From: an uncultured Bacteroidales bacterium
Lineage (GTDB): Bacteria; Bacteroidota; Bacteroidia; Bacteroidales; UBA932
Direction: 5' to 3'
Assembly (NCBI GenBank): GCA_937900465.1
Contig: CALCEJ010000105.1
Span: 1-17,151, forward strand
Length of the DNA: 17,151 bases
In this document: positions 1 to 8,300 of the stretch, in pieces
How positions within the stretch are numbered: position 1 is the first letter of the stretch
Layout of the letters: each line of letters begins with the position of its first letter
Notes under the pieces: generated by a model
What the model saw: only the letters and a program-made list of their open reading frames with translations
The model's database searches: none
Told to the model about the DNA's origin: nothing
Program-made: the position numbers and the translations under genes

Positions 1-69
1 ATATCATCTGGAGGATATATTGCATTACATAATGGATTAAGACATCAAGATTTGTTTTCAAAAATTGGA
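1..69 (+). other. AT-rich foreign-looking stretch encoding an esterase-like fragment; suspected chimeric junction
   Basis: Frame 1 of the plus strand reads SSGGYIALHNGLRHQDLFSK followed by IG. This resembles the nucleophile-elbow helix of putative esterases of the Esterase D / PF00756 alpha-beta hydrolase type: a G-x-S-x-G motif whose first Gly would lie just before base 1, then GGY-ALH and HPDLFSKIG-like residues. By hand count 19 of 69 bases are G or C (about 28%), against clearly above 50% just to the right. After about base 69 the plus frame turns into antisense SusC sequence and the minus frame becomes good SusC sequence. The change falls between about 62 and 79. The simplest reading is an assembly or library chimera at the contig end; a real recombination scar is the alternative. 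The homology is recalled by eye and was not searched. Confidence 0.5.
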
Positions 70-859
70 GCATCTGGGGCAGGGCGGTGGGAGTCGAAAG
101 GACCACGCGTCCGGAATAGTTCACGGTAGCGGTGCCTTCCTCGCCCCTTTTCGTGGTAACGAGGATAACGCCGTTCGCAGCCCTCATTCCATAGACAGCC
201 GATGCTGCAGCATCCTTCAGGACGGAGATGGACTCGATATCCTGGGGATTGACCTGGTTCATATCGCGCTCCACCCCGTCGACAAGTACGAGAACCGTAC
301 CGGCGTCATTGTACGAGGAATAGCCGCGGACAAGGATTGAGACCTGGTCAGAACCGGGCTGGCCCAGCGACTGCTGGGTGATAAGGCCGGGGAGTTTACC
401 GACAAGGGACTGCGAGACATTGGTTACCGTGGACTTTTTCAGCTCCGTGCCTGAGACGGCCACGACGGATCCGGTCACGTGGACCTTCTTCTGGGTCCCG
501 TAACCTACGACGAGGACTTCGTCCAGGATATTCGTGTCATCGAGCATCTCTATGTCGATGCGAGTGCGGTTTCCGACGCGTACCTCCCTTGATTCCATAC
601 CCATACTGTTGAAGACGAGGGTCTGGGAGGGAAGTGCCTTGATGGAGTAGCGTCCGGCCGCGTCAGTGATAGTTCCGGCACCGGTACCCTGGACGAGAAC
701 CGCGACCCCGGGAATAGGGGCGCCGTCACGGTCTGTGACCGTACCGGTAACCGTCTGCTGGGCAAAGGCCGTTGCGGCTCCGAAAAGGACCGCAAGGAGG
801 ACCGCCGTCACGCGGCAGCGTAAGGCTCCTCCGGTAGCACTTGGCGATAGACTTGACAT
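1..859 (-). CDS. SusC/RagA-like TonB-dependent outer-membrane receptor, N-terminal part (truncated by window edge)
   Basis: Family role: outer-membrane import of glycan oligomers, working with a SusD-like lipoprotein (none is visible here). The ATG at 859-857 is the only reasonable start, because an in-frame TAA lies at 881-883. About 286 codons are present. Residues 1-33 are a signal peptide ending AFA before QQ. Residues 36-106 form a CarboxypepD_reg-like domain (GTVTDRDGAPIPGV, ending IDIEML). Residues 113-125 are the typical DEVLVVGYGTQKK stretch that leads into the plug domain. The plug follows, with SQSLVGKLPGLI, ILVRGY, VLVDGVERD, IESISVLKDAAASAVYG and ANGVILVTTKRG. Homology is convincing to about residue 262 (base ~75). 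The last ~20 codons (bases 1-64) are AT-rich and unlike SusC, although the frame stays open. That end may not belong to this gene. The gene lies 95 bases after the XylR-like regulator and appears to have its own promoter. Confidence 0.93.
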   Translation of the reverse strand, partial: MSSLSPSATGGALRCRVTAVLLAVLFGAATAFAQQTVTGTVTDRDGAPIPGVAVLVQGTGAGTITDAAGRYSIKALPSQTLVFNSMGMESREVRVGNRTRIDIEMLDDTNILDEVLVVGYGTQKKVHVTGSVVAVSGTELKKSTVTNVSQSLVGKLPGLITQQSLGQPGSDQVSILVRGYSSYNDAGTVLVLVDGVERDMNQVNPQDIESISVLKDAAASAVYGMRAANGVILVTTKRGEEGTATVNYSGRVVLSTPTALPQMLQFLKTNLDVLIHYVMQYILQMI

Positions 860-888
860 ATAGAACTTGGTATTAGTTTTTTATGCTT

Positions 889-896
889 CAAAGTTA
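889..896 (-). promoter_or_regulatory. Probable -7 box of the susC-like gene
   Basis: On the minus strand the bases read TAACTTTG, a full match to the Bacteroidetes -7 consensus TAnnTTTG, 29 bases before the SusC ATG. No clear TTTG -33 box sits 19-21 bases further upstream, so the site may need an activator. The surrounding 861-954 spacer is AT-rich and also holds TTTGCG (915-920) and CGCAAA (949-954). Confidence 0.4.
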
Positions 897-954
897 GGTA
901 TTAATAATGTTCATTTTGCGAAAATAACGAAAAATAGCCCTCAAATAACGCAAA

Positions 955-2103
955 TCAGCGATATTTTTGCCGGAACTCCTGAGGAGAACACCCCTTATAA
1001 TGCCGGAATGTCCTTGAGATATTGTTCGCATCACGGAAACCGCACTCGAAGGCCAGTTCCTTAAGGGGCTTGGTGCTGCTCAGAAGGAGTCTCGAAAAAC
1101 GTTCTATCCGGAACGAAAGGAGGTATTGCCAGATGCTGGTGCCGGTTTCTTCCTTGAAGCGGATCTCGAGGCTTCTGCGGGAAAGGGGGGCAAGCGAAAG
1201 GATATCGGCCATTGTGATCTCAGACGCCATATTGTCTTCGAGGTAGTTCACGACCTTAAGCACATATTCGTCCTCTATGTTATGCCGGTTCGTAGACCGC
1301 CTCTCAATTATCCCGAGGGGGCGGATCACTACCGTGAACGGCTCTCCGGAGCCCTCGGTGATCCTTTCATCAAGAAGCCTCCCGAGGGTCTCTCCTCCAC
1401 TTTCGACATCAAGTTCGATGGAGGAGATGGGAGGATCTGATATCTCACAGAAAAGCTCATCATTGTCAACCCCGAGGAGGGTTATGTCCTCCGGGACAGA
1501 CAAACCTTCCAGTTTGCATATTTCAGAAATCAGAAGGGCCCTTGCATCATCGCAGCAGAAAAGGGCGCAGGGCTTCGGAAGGGATGTCAACCACTGCGCA
1601 ATCGCCATTCTGGACTCGTTTTCAGGACCTTCGATCTCGAGTTTGTCTACGCCGAATCCGGCGGTCCCGATCCTGCTTTCGAACCCCTCTCCCCTTTCGT
1701 CGGACCATACGACCCCCTTCAGGCCGAAATAAGCATAATGTCTGAAGTCGCGCTTGAAAAAGAACTCCGCAGCGAGTTCCCCTGTTCCCTTGTAATCACC
1801 GGTTATGACGGAGTATGCCGTGCTCCGGCTCGTGTAGTTCTGAAGCGCTATGGGAATCCCGAGAGTCTTCAGCAGCGGAGCGTCCGGGCTGTTCCACCTT
1901 CCAACTATCGCATCAGCCTCCCACCTCCGGGCCCATTCCAGAATTCTCGTCTCCCCATCCTCATCCCATCTGTACCAGGAAGGCATCCTATAGAACTGCC
2001 AAGGGCCGTTTTCCTTGGAATAGCGGAATATTCCCCGGAGGAGTTTCCTGTCGAATTCGCTGGCGATGTCGATAAGGAGTATTATTTTCCTCGGCTGTGC
2101 CAT
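955..2103 (-). CDS. XylR-type transcriptional regulator (LacI-like sugar-sensing domain fused to an AraC HTH)
   Basis: A cytoplasmic one-component sugar sensor of 382 aa, close to the ~390 aa of E. coli XylR. Residues ~5-265 form a periplasmic-binding-protein-like domain. It starts KIILLIDIASEFDRKLLRGI and includes CCDDARA (183-189), GVDNDE (211-216) and IERRST (266-271), all matching conserved positions recalled from XylR. Residues ~275-382 form the AraC domain with two helix-turn-helices: 298-321 (MADILSLAPLSRRSLEIRFK) and 345-371 (KPLKELAFECGF, then RTFRHYKG), ending CSPQEFRQKYR. It has no signal peptide, in contrast to the two-component hybrid regulators common at Bacteroides glycan loci. 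The ATG at 2103 lies 2 bases after the GH2 stop, so the two are probably translationally coupled. The ligand is unknown; the GH2 partner suggests an aminosugar or a released disaccharide rather than xylose. Likely targets are the adjacent susC-like and GH2/ROK promoters (inference). Confidence 0.9.
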   Translation of the reverse strand: MAQPRKIILLIDIASEFDRKLLRGIFRYSKENGPWQFYRMPSWYRWDEDGETRILEWARRWEADAIVGRWNSPDAPLLKTLGIPIALQNYTSRSTAYSVITGDYKGTGELAAEFFFKRDFRHYAYFGLKGVVWSDERGEGFESRIGTAGFGVDKLEIEGPENESRMAIAQWLTSLPKPCALFCCDDARALLISEICKLEGLSVPEDITLLGVDNDELFCEISDPPISSIELDVESGGETLGRLLDERITEGSGEPFTVVIRPLGIIERRSTNRHNIEDEYVLKVVNYLEDNMASEITMADILSLAPLSRRSLEIRFKEETGTSIWQYLLSFRIERFSRLLLSSTKPLKELAFECGFRDANNISRTFRHYKGCSPQEFRQKYR

Positions 2104-2105
2104 AT

Positions 2106-4550
2106 CTAGATTCCGGAAGTAAATCCAATTTTTCCTTCCCCGCGGAAGGTGACCGTCTTGCTCTGCCCCGGAGCAAGTGTAAAGAAATTATCGCTCCAGA
2201 AAGCGTCACGGACAAGATTCCCGTCTTTGTCTTTGAGCTTAAGTACAATCTGGAAGGCGGGAGTGCTGCCACAGTTAGTCACAGTGGCCGTACCCTTTCC
2301 GGTTTCAGCTATGGACAAATCTCCCTCCGGGAGACCCGCAAGGAATGACTTGTCCGCCCATTCGAGAACAGGCGTCTGGTACCAGGTAGAATGGGCCCAA
2401 TCGTGGATATTACCCTTCGAGGGGATTGCGTAGGCGTTGTCAGCGCGAATGCCGTCGGGAGTCTCGAGTTCAGTAAAGACAAAGATGTCTTTCCCGGGAT
2501 AGATGAGCGGCAGAAGGGGCGTAGCCTCTTCCCCTGATGGCTCGTCGAAGCGGAGGGCATAACGGTCCAGAAGCGCTCCTGAGGCATCGTGGACCCATAC
2601 GGTCGCATCGACGGTGCGGCCTTTCGGGGCTGAGGATACAAGGTAGAGGTTGGAATCGCTCCAGTTATAAAGGATTTGCAGCGGCTGGAGGGATTTCTTG
2701 ACGCCGTAGTAGCCGGCTGTAGGAATTCCATACCAGTCGTAAAGTTGCCAGTAGAGCGACGGCCAGGCGGAATTCAGCATCCATTGGATTAGACCTGTCG
2801 CGACAGGACGGTTGATCCGGAAGGCTTCGAACATCGCGCGGGTGCCCTCGTAATCGAGCGCCTCTGCCCTTTCGACGAACTGTTCCACATTCTCCGAAGG
2901 CCCGAACTGCCGCAAGACGGCCTTCACTATCTCCCCGGTCGAATGCATCGCTTCCGCCGCGCTGGTGCAGTGACGGTCCCACCCGGGGCCTAAGGGCCAT
3001 AATTCATCTTCCGGAATCATCCTTTTCACGGACTCGAGCTGGGGCATATTCAGGCCGATCGAAGTTTCCGTGTTGAAGCCGAAGGCTCCGCCAAGACGCT
3101 TGTCTTCGTACCAGTACTCCGGTCCTACATATTCGTATGGGCCTCTCATTTTGTTGCCGGAAAGGGCTGCCGGGGTATTCAGGGACGACGCCGAAGGAAC
3201 GTAGGGAGTATCCGGGCTGATCTCGGCGAGGACCTCGAGATAGCGCGCCTCAAGTTCCGGAAGCGGAATCCGGTCGCTGCCGGACAGCCACGCGGCAAGC
3301 GAGGGGTGATTCCTCAGGAAGATGAGCTGGTCACGGAAGTAGCGGACGGCAAGGTCCATCGCCTCCGGGCTGACGATACAGCCGTACTTGTCGTCGTGAG
3401 GAATGCCGCAGTAGCTGTCCCACTCCCACTGGCAACTCCATCCTGCAATCACGAGGATTCCGTTCCTGTCACAGAGGTCGTAAATCTTCGAATCGCGGCC
3501 CCAGATATTCTCAAAACGGATACAGTTAAGGCCCATATCCTTAACGAGTTCTATCTGGTGCTCTATACTTTCCTCAGTCTCACGAAGAAAGATATCGTCT
3601 GTCCATCCGCCTCCAAGAAGAAGAAGCGGCTTTCCATTGAGGATGTACTTCCGGTGGCCGTTCCCGTCGATTACGCTCACGAGGCGCCGGATTCCGAAGG
3701 GCTGGTCCCTCCGGGAGGAAATACTGCCGTCAACTTTTGCGGAGATACTCAGCGTGTACATCTCAGGAGTCCCGAGTTCCCTTATCCACCAGAGCCTGGG
3801 ACTACGGATCCTGAAGCCGTCACGGATGACCCTGGTCTCAAGAGGCCCCAGTTCATAACGTTTCTTGAACTCTCCGTCCTTCCCTATTTTGCCCATTATC
3901 TCCGCCTGGACGGGATTGCCTGAAAGATTCTTGACGGTGTAGGAGATTTCGAGGTCCGCGACTTTAAGGTCGTCGGACAGAACCGGACGGACATATACAT
4001 CTTTAATATATACAGGTCCGGTCTTTTCGAGCGTCACGCCTCGCACTATGCCCATACTTCCGTCAACCGGAGCCGGATTCCAGTCCACAAAACCGTTGTC
4101 AAGCTCACCGGGTTTCGCCCTTTCAAGGCTTACGTCCAGGGTATTACTGCCCTTTATAAGGCTTGTAACGTCGAATTCCCTTACGGCGAAAACGCCCTCT
4201 GTCGTATCCCTGGAGGCGATTTTAGTCCCGTTAAGGAAAATGTCGGCCCGGTAACTGATACCCTCAAAGCGAAGCGTATAGTAACTCCCCTTTTTCGCAT
4301 TGAACTTTTTCGAGAAGGTCCATCCGCCTTCTACGAGCCCCGCATCCGGCTGTTCCGTTCCCTCGGGACCCGCTATAGCGCCGGCAACGGTCGTAGGAAC
4401 CTCCACGTTGTACTTCTTGCCTGTTGATTCCTGGGTCATTGTCCATCCTTCACGGAGGATGACAGTCTCAGGGGCATCCTTTCCGCTGCAAGAGAGAAGA
4501 AGAGTAACTATGACCGAAAAAATCGCAAATCTTTTCATTTTTATCTTCAT
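2106..4550 (-). CDS. GH2 lipoprotein, exo-beta-D-glucosaminidase type
   Basis: An 814 aa exported hydrolase, predicted to release beta-linked glucosamine from the non-reducing end of chito-oligosaccharides or related glycans. A lipoprotein signal with lipobox LLSC places the lipidated Cys at 21. Met1 and Met5 are both possible starts. Residues ~35-175 are the GH2 sugar-binding jelly roll, ~180-285 an Ig-like domain, ~300-600 the TIM barrel and ~620-814 C-terminal Ig-like domains. The barrel carries LGGGWTDDIFLRETEESIE and KDMGLNCIRFE. The usual GH2 acid/base Asn-Glu pair is replaced by Ser-Asp in GSDR (D426). The likely nucleophile is E495 in GFNTETS. In Amycolatopsis CsxA the corresponding residues are D469 and E541, and that replacement marks the exo-glucosaminidase subfamily. 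GLIQWMLNSAWPSLYWQLYD also matches it. The protein is shorter than CsxA (about 1000 aa) and lacks its C-terminal binding module. Beta-mannosidase is a less likely alternative. It forms an operon with the XylR-like gene and is divergent from the ROK kinase. Confidence 0.9.
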   Translation of the reverse strand: MKIKMKRFAIFSVIVTLLLSCSGKDAPETVILREGWTMTQESTGKKYNVEVPTTVAGAIAGPEGTEQPDAGLVEGGWTFSKKFNAKKGSYYTLRFEGISYRADIFLNGTKIASRDTTEGVFAVREFDVTSLIKGSNTLDVSLERAKPGELDNGFVDWNPAPVDGSMGIVRGVTLEKTGPVYIKDVYVRPVLSDDLKVADLEISYTVKNLSGNPVQAEIMGKIGKDGEFKKRYELGPLETRVIRDGFRIRSPRLWWIRELGTPEMYTLSISAKVDGSISSRRDQPFGIRRLVSVIDGNGHRKYILNGKPLLLLGGGWTDDIFLRETEESIEHQIELVKDMGLNCIRFENIWGRDSKIYDLCDRNGILVIAGWSCQWEWDSYCGIPHDDKYGCIVSPEAMDLAVRYFRDQLIFLRNHPSLAAWLSGSDRIPLPELEARYLEVLAEISPDTPYVPSASSLNTPAALSGNKMRGPYEYVGPEYWYEDKRLGGAFGFNTETSIGLNMPQLESVKRMIPEDELWPLGPGWDRHCTSAAEAMHSTGEIVKAVLRQFGPSENVEQFVERAEALDYEGTRAMFEAFRINRPVATGLIQWMLNSAWPSLYWQLYDWYGIPTAGYYGVKKSLQPLQILYNWSDSNLYLVSSAPKGRTVDATVWVHDASGALLDRYALRFDEPSGEEATPLLPLIYPGKDIFVFTELETPDGIRADNAYAIPSKGNIHDWAHSTWYQTPVLEWADKSFLAGLPEGDLSIAETGKGTATVTNCGSTPAFQIVLKLKDKDGNLVRDAFWSDNFFTLAPGQSKTVTFRGEGKIGFTSGI

Positions 4551-4556
4551 TTACCG

Positions 4557-4564
4557 CAAATTTA
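4557..4564 (-). promoter_or_regulatory. Candidate -7 box for the GH2 gene
   Basis: The minus strand reads TAAATTTG, a full TAnnTTTG match ending only 6 bases before the ATG at 4550. Used as such, the mRNA would be leaderless or start at the second Met codon (4538). There is no clear -33 TTTG box. Confidence 0.3.
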
Positions 4565-4576
4565 AGGATTTTTGCG

Positions 4577-4584
4577 TAAGTTTG
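4577..4584 (+). promoter_or_regulatory. Candidate -7 box for the ROK kinase gene
   Basis: The plus strand reads TAAGTTTG, a full TAnnTTTG match ending 7 bases before the ATG at 4592. It mirrors the GH2 box in the same 41-base divergent spacer and also implies a nearly leaderless mRNA. No -33 box is clear. Confidence 0.3.
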
Positions 4585-4591
4585 CGAGAGT

Positions 4592-5395
4592 ATGAGAATA
4601 GGTATCGACATCGGCGGCACTACCATCAGCGCCGGAATAGAAAACGGCGGCAGGATTATCCGCCGCACTGACGGTCCATCCTTCAGGGAAGGCGCCCCCC
4701 TCAATGAGACACTTTCAGTACTGGAAGAGAGGATTGCCCGGCTTATGGGCCCGGAAATAGAGAGCATCGGAATTGGCGCGCCGTCGGTTGTGGACCCGGC
4801 GACGGGTATCGTCTACGAGGCGTCCAATATTCCTTCCTGGAAGGAGGTGCACCTTAAGGAACATCTGGAAGACAGGTTCGGTGTCCGCGTCGCCGTGGAC
4901 AATGATGCGAACTGCTATGCGCTTGGCGCTTCGGTTCTTCTGGGGTGCCGAAGCGGCATCCTTACCGCCATTACGCTCGGAACCGGCGTAGGAGTCGGGA
5001 TCGTCTCAGACGGGCATCTTTTCCGCGGCCGCAACTGCGGAGCGGGAGAGCTCTGCTGCCTCCCCTACGAAGGAACGGTGATCGAGGATTACACCTCGTC
5101 GAAGTTCTTCTCTGCCCACGGGACGACCGCGCGGGAAGCCTCAGAAAGTCTCAGGATGGACCTTTTCGAGCAGTTCGGAATGCATCTTGGGAAACTCGTC
5201 GAAACCGTGCTGTACGCCTATGACCCCGATATCGTCGTATTCGGAGGAGGAATCGCCCGGGCATTCGACATATTCGAAAAAGCCCTTTGGAGCGAACTCC
5301 GGAAGGGCTTCTTCTATCAAAGTAACCTGAGGGGTCTGAGGATCATTTCCTGCGTTGACCCCGACACGGCGCTTGCCGGCGCCGCGTCGCTGTAG
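4592..5395 (+). CDS. ROK-family sugar kinase, short form without the zinc motif
   Basis: A cytoplasmic ATP-dependent hexose or aminosugar kinase of 267 aa; ROK members are usually about 290-320 aa. The N-terminal phosphate loop is MRIGIDIGGTTISAGI. The catalytic Asp is D105 in VDNDANCYALG (101-112). The second phosphate-binding motif is LGTGVGVGI (129-137), and the adenosine region is VVFGGGI (215-221). E153 in the NCGAGE segment is the conserved sugar-contacting Glu. The family zinc site is missing: the usual GE-G-H histidine position reads GELCC, and no CGCG-GC-E motif follows. The loop instead runs directly into YEGTVIEDYTSSKFF. Similar short ROK proteins are known in Bacteroidetes. The context suggests phosphorylation of glucosamine or GlcNAc released by the GH2 enzyme (inference). 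It is divergent from that gene, and its TAG lies 3 bases from the convergent stop of the 1274-aa lipoprotein gene. Confidence 0.9.
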   Translation: MRIGIDIGGTTISAGIENGGRIIRRTDGPSFREGAPLNETLSVLEERIARLMGPEIESIGIGAPSVVDPATGIVYEASNIPSWKEVHLKEHLEDRFGVRVAVDNDANCYALGASVLLGCRSGILTAITLGTGVGVGIVSDGHLFRGRNCGAGELCCLPYEGTVIEDYTSSKFFSAHGTTAREASESLRMDLFEQFGMHLGKLVETVLYAYDPDIVVFGGGIARAFDIFEKALWSELRKGFFYQSNLRGLRIISCVDPDTALAGAASL

Positions 5396-5398
5396 TCT

Positions 5399-8300
5399 CT
5401 ATTCCGGGATTATCATCTCCAACGAGGTATAGGTAATGCCGTAACCGCTGAAGACAAGTCCGTTCTCCCACATCTCCGCTACATCCTTCTCAGCCGGGGT
5501 GATGGTAAGAGACTTGGAGCCGGCGGTAAGACTGACCGTGCCCCACTCCGAAACCATATCGGAAAGACACTCCGGAACGGTATTCCAATCGCTGTAGGTT
5601 ATCTTGGTCTGATAGTAATCGGCGTCCGAATTGGTCGTGTAGTTTATCTTCAGTTTGTAACCTGCGTCGAATTTTCCGAAGAAATCAGAGGAAACAACGA
5701 ATCCATTTTCCCAGCCTGTACCCATATCTACGGTGTCTTCCCAGATCGTGACGTACTGTTCGGAGGAAGCGGGAAGAATCGTTACCGCGCTGATGTAATA
5801 CCAGCAGCCAAAAATGACAAGACCGCCGTTCTGGGAGAGGTCGTTAAGGTTTGCTTCCGACATCTCGATATCTACATATTTTGTAGTGCTGGTAAGATCG
5901 ATTGCAATGGGCTCAACAAGTTCTCCCCAATCCTGGCCGTGGCGAAGTACGAACTGCCACCCCTCGTTTTCATCCACACGGGGTTCAACGTAGAAACGGA
6001 CTACCGTTCCGGGCTCCACCCGCGACCAGTCATAGCTGCCCCAGGCAAGATCCTGGAGCGCCGTATCCCAGTCCCCGATTCCGAAATTTCCTTCCCAGAT
6101 TATATCTCCTTCATAGCTCTGCTGGGCTGGATTACCGGACTGACGTACTGTTAAAACGACGAAGTTTGATGCACTCGCAGCCGCATCAGCTTCTCCGTAA
6201 TAGAAATGTATGTTGCCCTCACGTGTCTCCTCGCTGTAGTTCTCGTAGACATAGATATAGACTACGTCTCCGTCACGATACACGTTAAACCAATCAGACC
6301 AGGCGGAAACGTTCCAGTCTGTGTTGGAGAGGACCCTGACTGATGATTCGCCTCCCTGGTAGGAGAAATTAATATTATCCTCTGAAAGCGTAAGGTAAGG
6401 CGTATAATCCTTCACCGTCCCATCAAGGGAATAGAGCCAGGCTGATTCAGACTGAACCCAGTCCTCTGAATTGCCATATACAGAACAGCACACGATAACC
6501 TCACTGCCGTACTGGACATCCGGATCTCCGTCCTGCCACTTTTCTTTACCAAGATACTGCGCATCTATGAAGGACAAGACATAACGGCTATTCTCTATAT
6601 CATCACAAATAGAGAAATTGGCGTTGTAACCATAACTGAATCGTTGCCAGACATCTAACACTATTCCCTTGACATATATGTCAGGGCTGGCGGTATTCCG
6701 CTGGATTCCCTGGGCATAAGCGACAGCGGCTGTAACATTGAAAGGATTGTCCTTTGTACCGTCACCTTCGAGGACGACTTCCTCGGGAGTCTCGGAAGTC
6801 TTTCCGTAGAGGGAGTAAATGTAGCACGTCCCGGATACGGAGGATGCGACATTCCTCGACTGGGTGACTTTGCAGCAGATAATCACATCCATCCACTGCT
6901 GGATCTGTGTGTTACCGAACTGCCAAGGCTTGTTCTCAAGGAAGTTCGAGATGTTCGCTACGAAATAGCACTCGTACTGATCAGCATTCGCCGAGACGCT
7001 GAAGGTCGCAGTCCCGTTAGAAGCGATGCTGAAAGGAGTGTCAACCGTACGGACACGGCCGCGTACATATACGGGATCCGCACTTTCTGCTCCTTCTGCA
7101 AGAGTCCTTCCATAGAGGCAGGCGCCTACAGCATCATAAGGATCGTTTAGAGTACCGGCACCGTGATAGCTTTCCTCCAGGCCCTTTATCGAATCCATCA
7201 CAATGAAGTGAGAACCATTATAGAGCCCATTGTACCATCCGGTTACAGTCACCTTGGATCCGGAATACTTGAGATAATCTCCGCCTGTATCATTGATCAT
7301 GAAAACGATACCCCATTCATCCGAACGGACATACAGATGATCCGAATATCCGGCCATCACAGAAAGAGTTCCGCTGACGGTTACAGGTGCGGCATATGAG
7401 CAGTAAAGATTTCCCAGATACCTGTTGGAGATATCTTCATAGACGACCTCCGGCATCACAGCCTGTCCCTCTACCGAGAACTGAGCATTAACGATTTCCT
7501 TGACGTTGTTGTACGTTGCAACTGCTCCGGATACCGTTACTTTGTCTCCAACTGCCGGCAGCTCAGAGCCGATACCAAGGTAAACGAGGAGACCTTTCGT
7601 TCCGTCATCGGAAATGACAAACCCTGCATTGTAGGAAGCAACAACAGCTGTCTCACTGATTGTAACCGCAGTCCCGTCAGCGCTGCCTGAAAGCACGTCA
7701 GCAACGTGTGTGGACTGATCCTCAAGATACACGAAGGTGACGGTCATTGCATCGGGATCAATGACGACAGAATAATACCCTCCGTCAGGTGAAACGAACT
7801 CACAACCACCTCCTTCCGTGATTGCCATGGGCTTTCCTGTCTCAACAGGCAGTGATTCCGCGCCGCTCTCAGGCATCGCAGCATACATACCCCTGCCGAA
7901 CCGCCATTCCTCGAAGAAGAACGGTTCGCCTGAAGGGAGATACACCCTGTCAAGTTTGAACATATGGCCTTCCCCGGCATATTCCAGATGCTTGAATTCG
8001 CCGAATGAATCGTTATAAGAAACGATATTCCAATCCCGATTGGGCTCAACGTAGAGGGTCTTGTTCTTTGTGTCGAGCGTGAATTTGTAGGAATCGCTCT
8101 GAGGAGCATAGAGATTGAAGCCGTCGTATCTCAAAGGAATGAGCTTACCTAACTGAATCTCTGTAACAGATTCGCCGTCGAATTCAGCATTGCTCTCCGC
8201 GCCTCCAAGATTGGTGGTCCAAAGGGCATCGAGACCGAATTTGAACAGAGCGCTTTCTCCGAACGATTGTTCAAGCATATAGATACCGCTCTGCAAATAA

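Noticed and set aside
3306..3923. 205-codon open frame on the plus strand
   Set aside because: It lies wholly antisense inside the GH2 gene, whose homology and catalytic motifs are clear. Its own product has no recognisable features.
4592..5395. Pseudogene call for the ROK kinase because the zinc motif is absent
   Set aside because: The frame is intact, D105 and the glycine-rich motifs are present, and short ROK proteins of this kind are known in Bacteroidetes.
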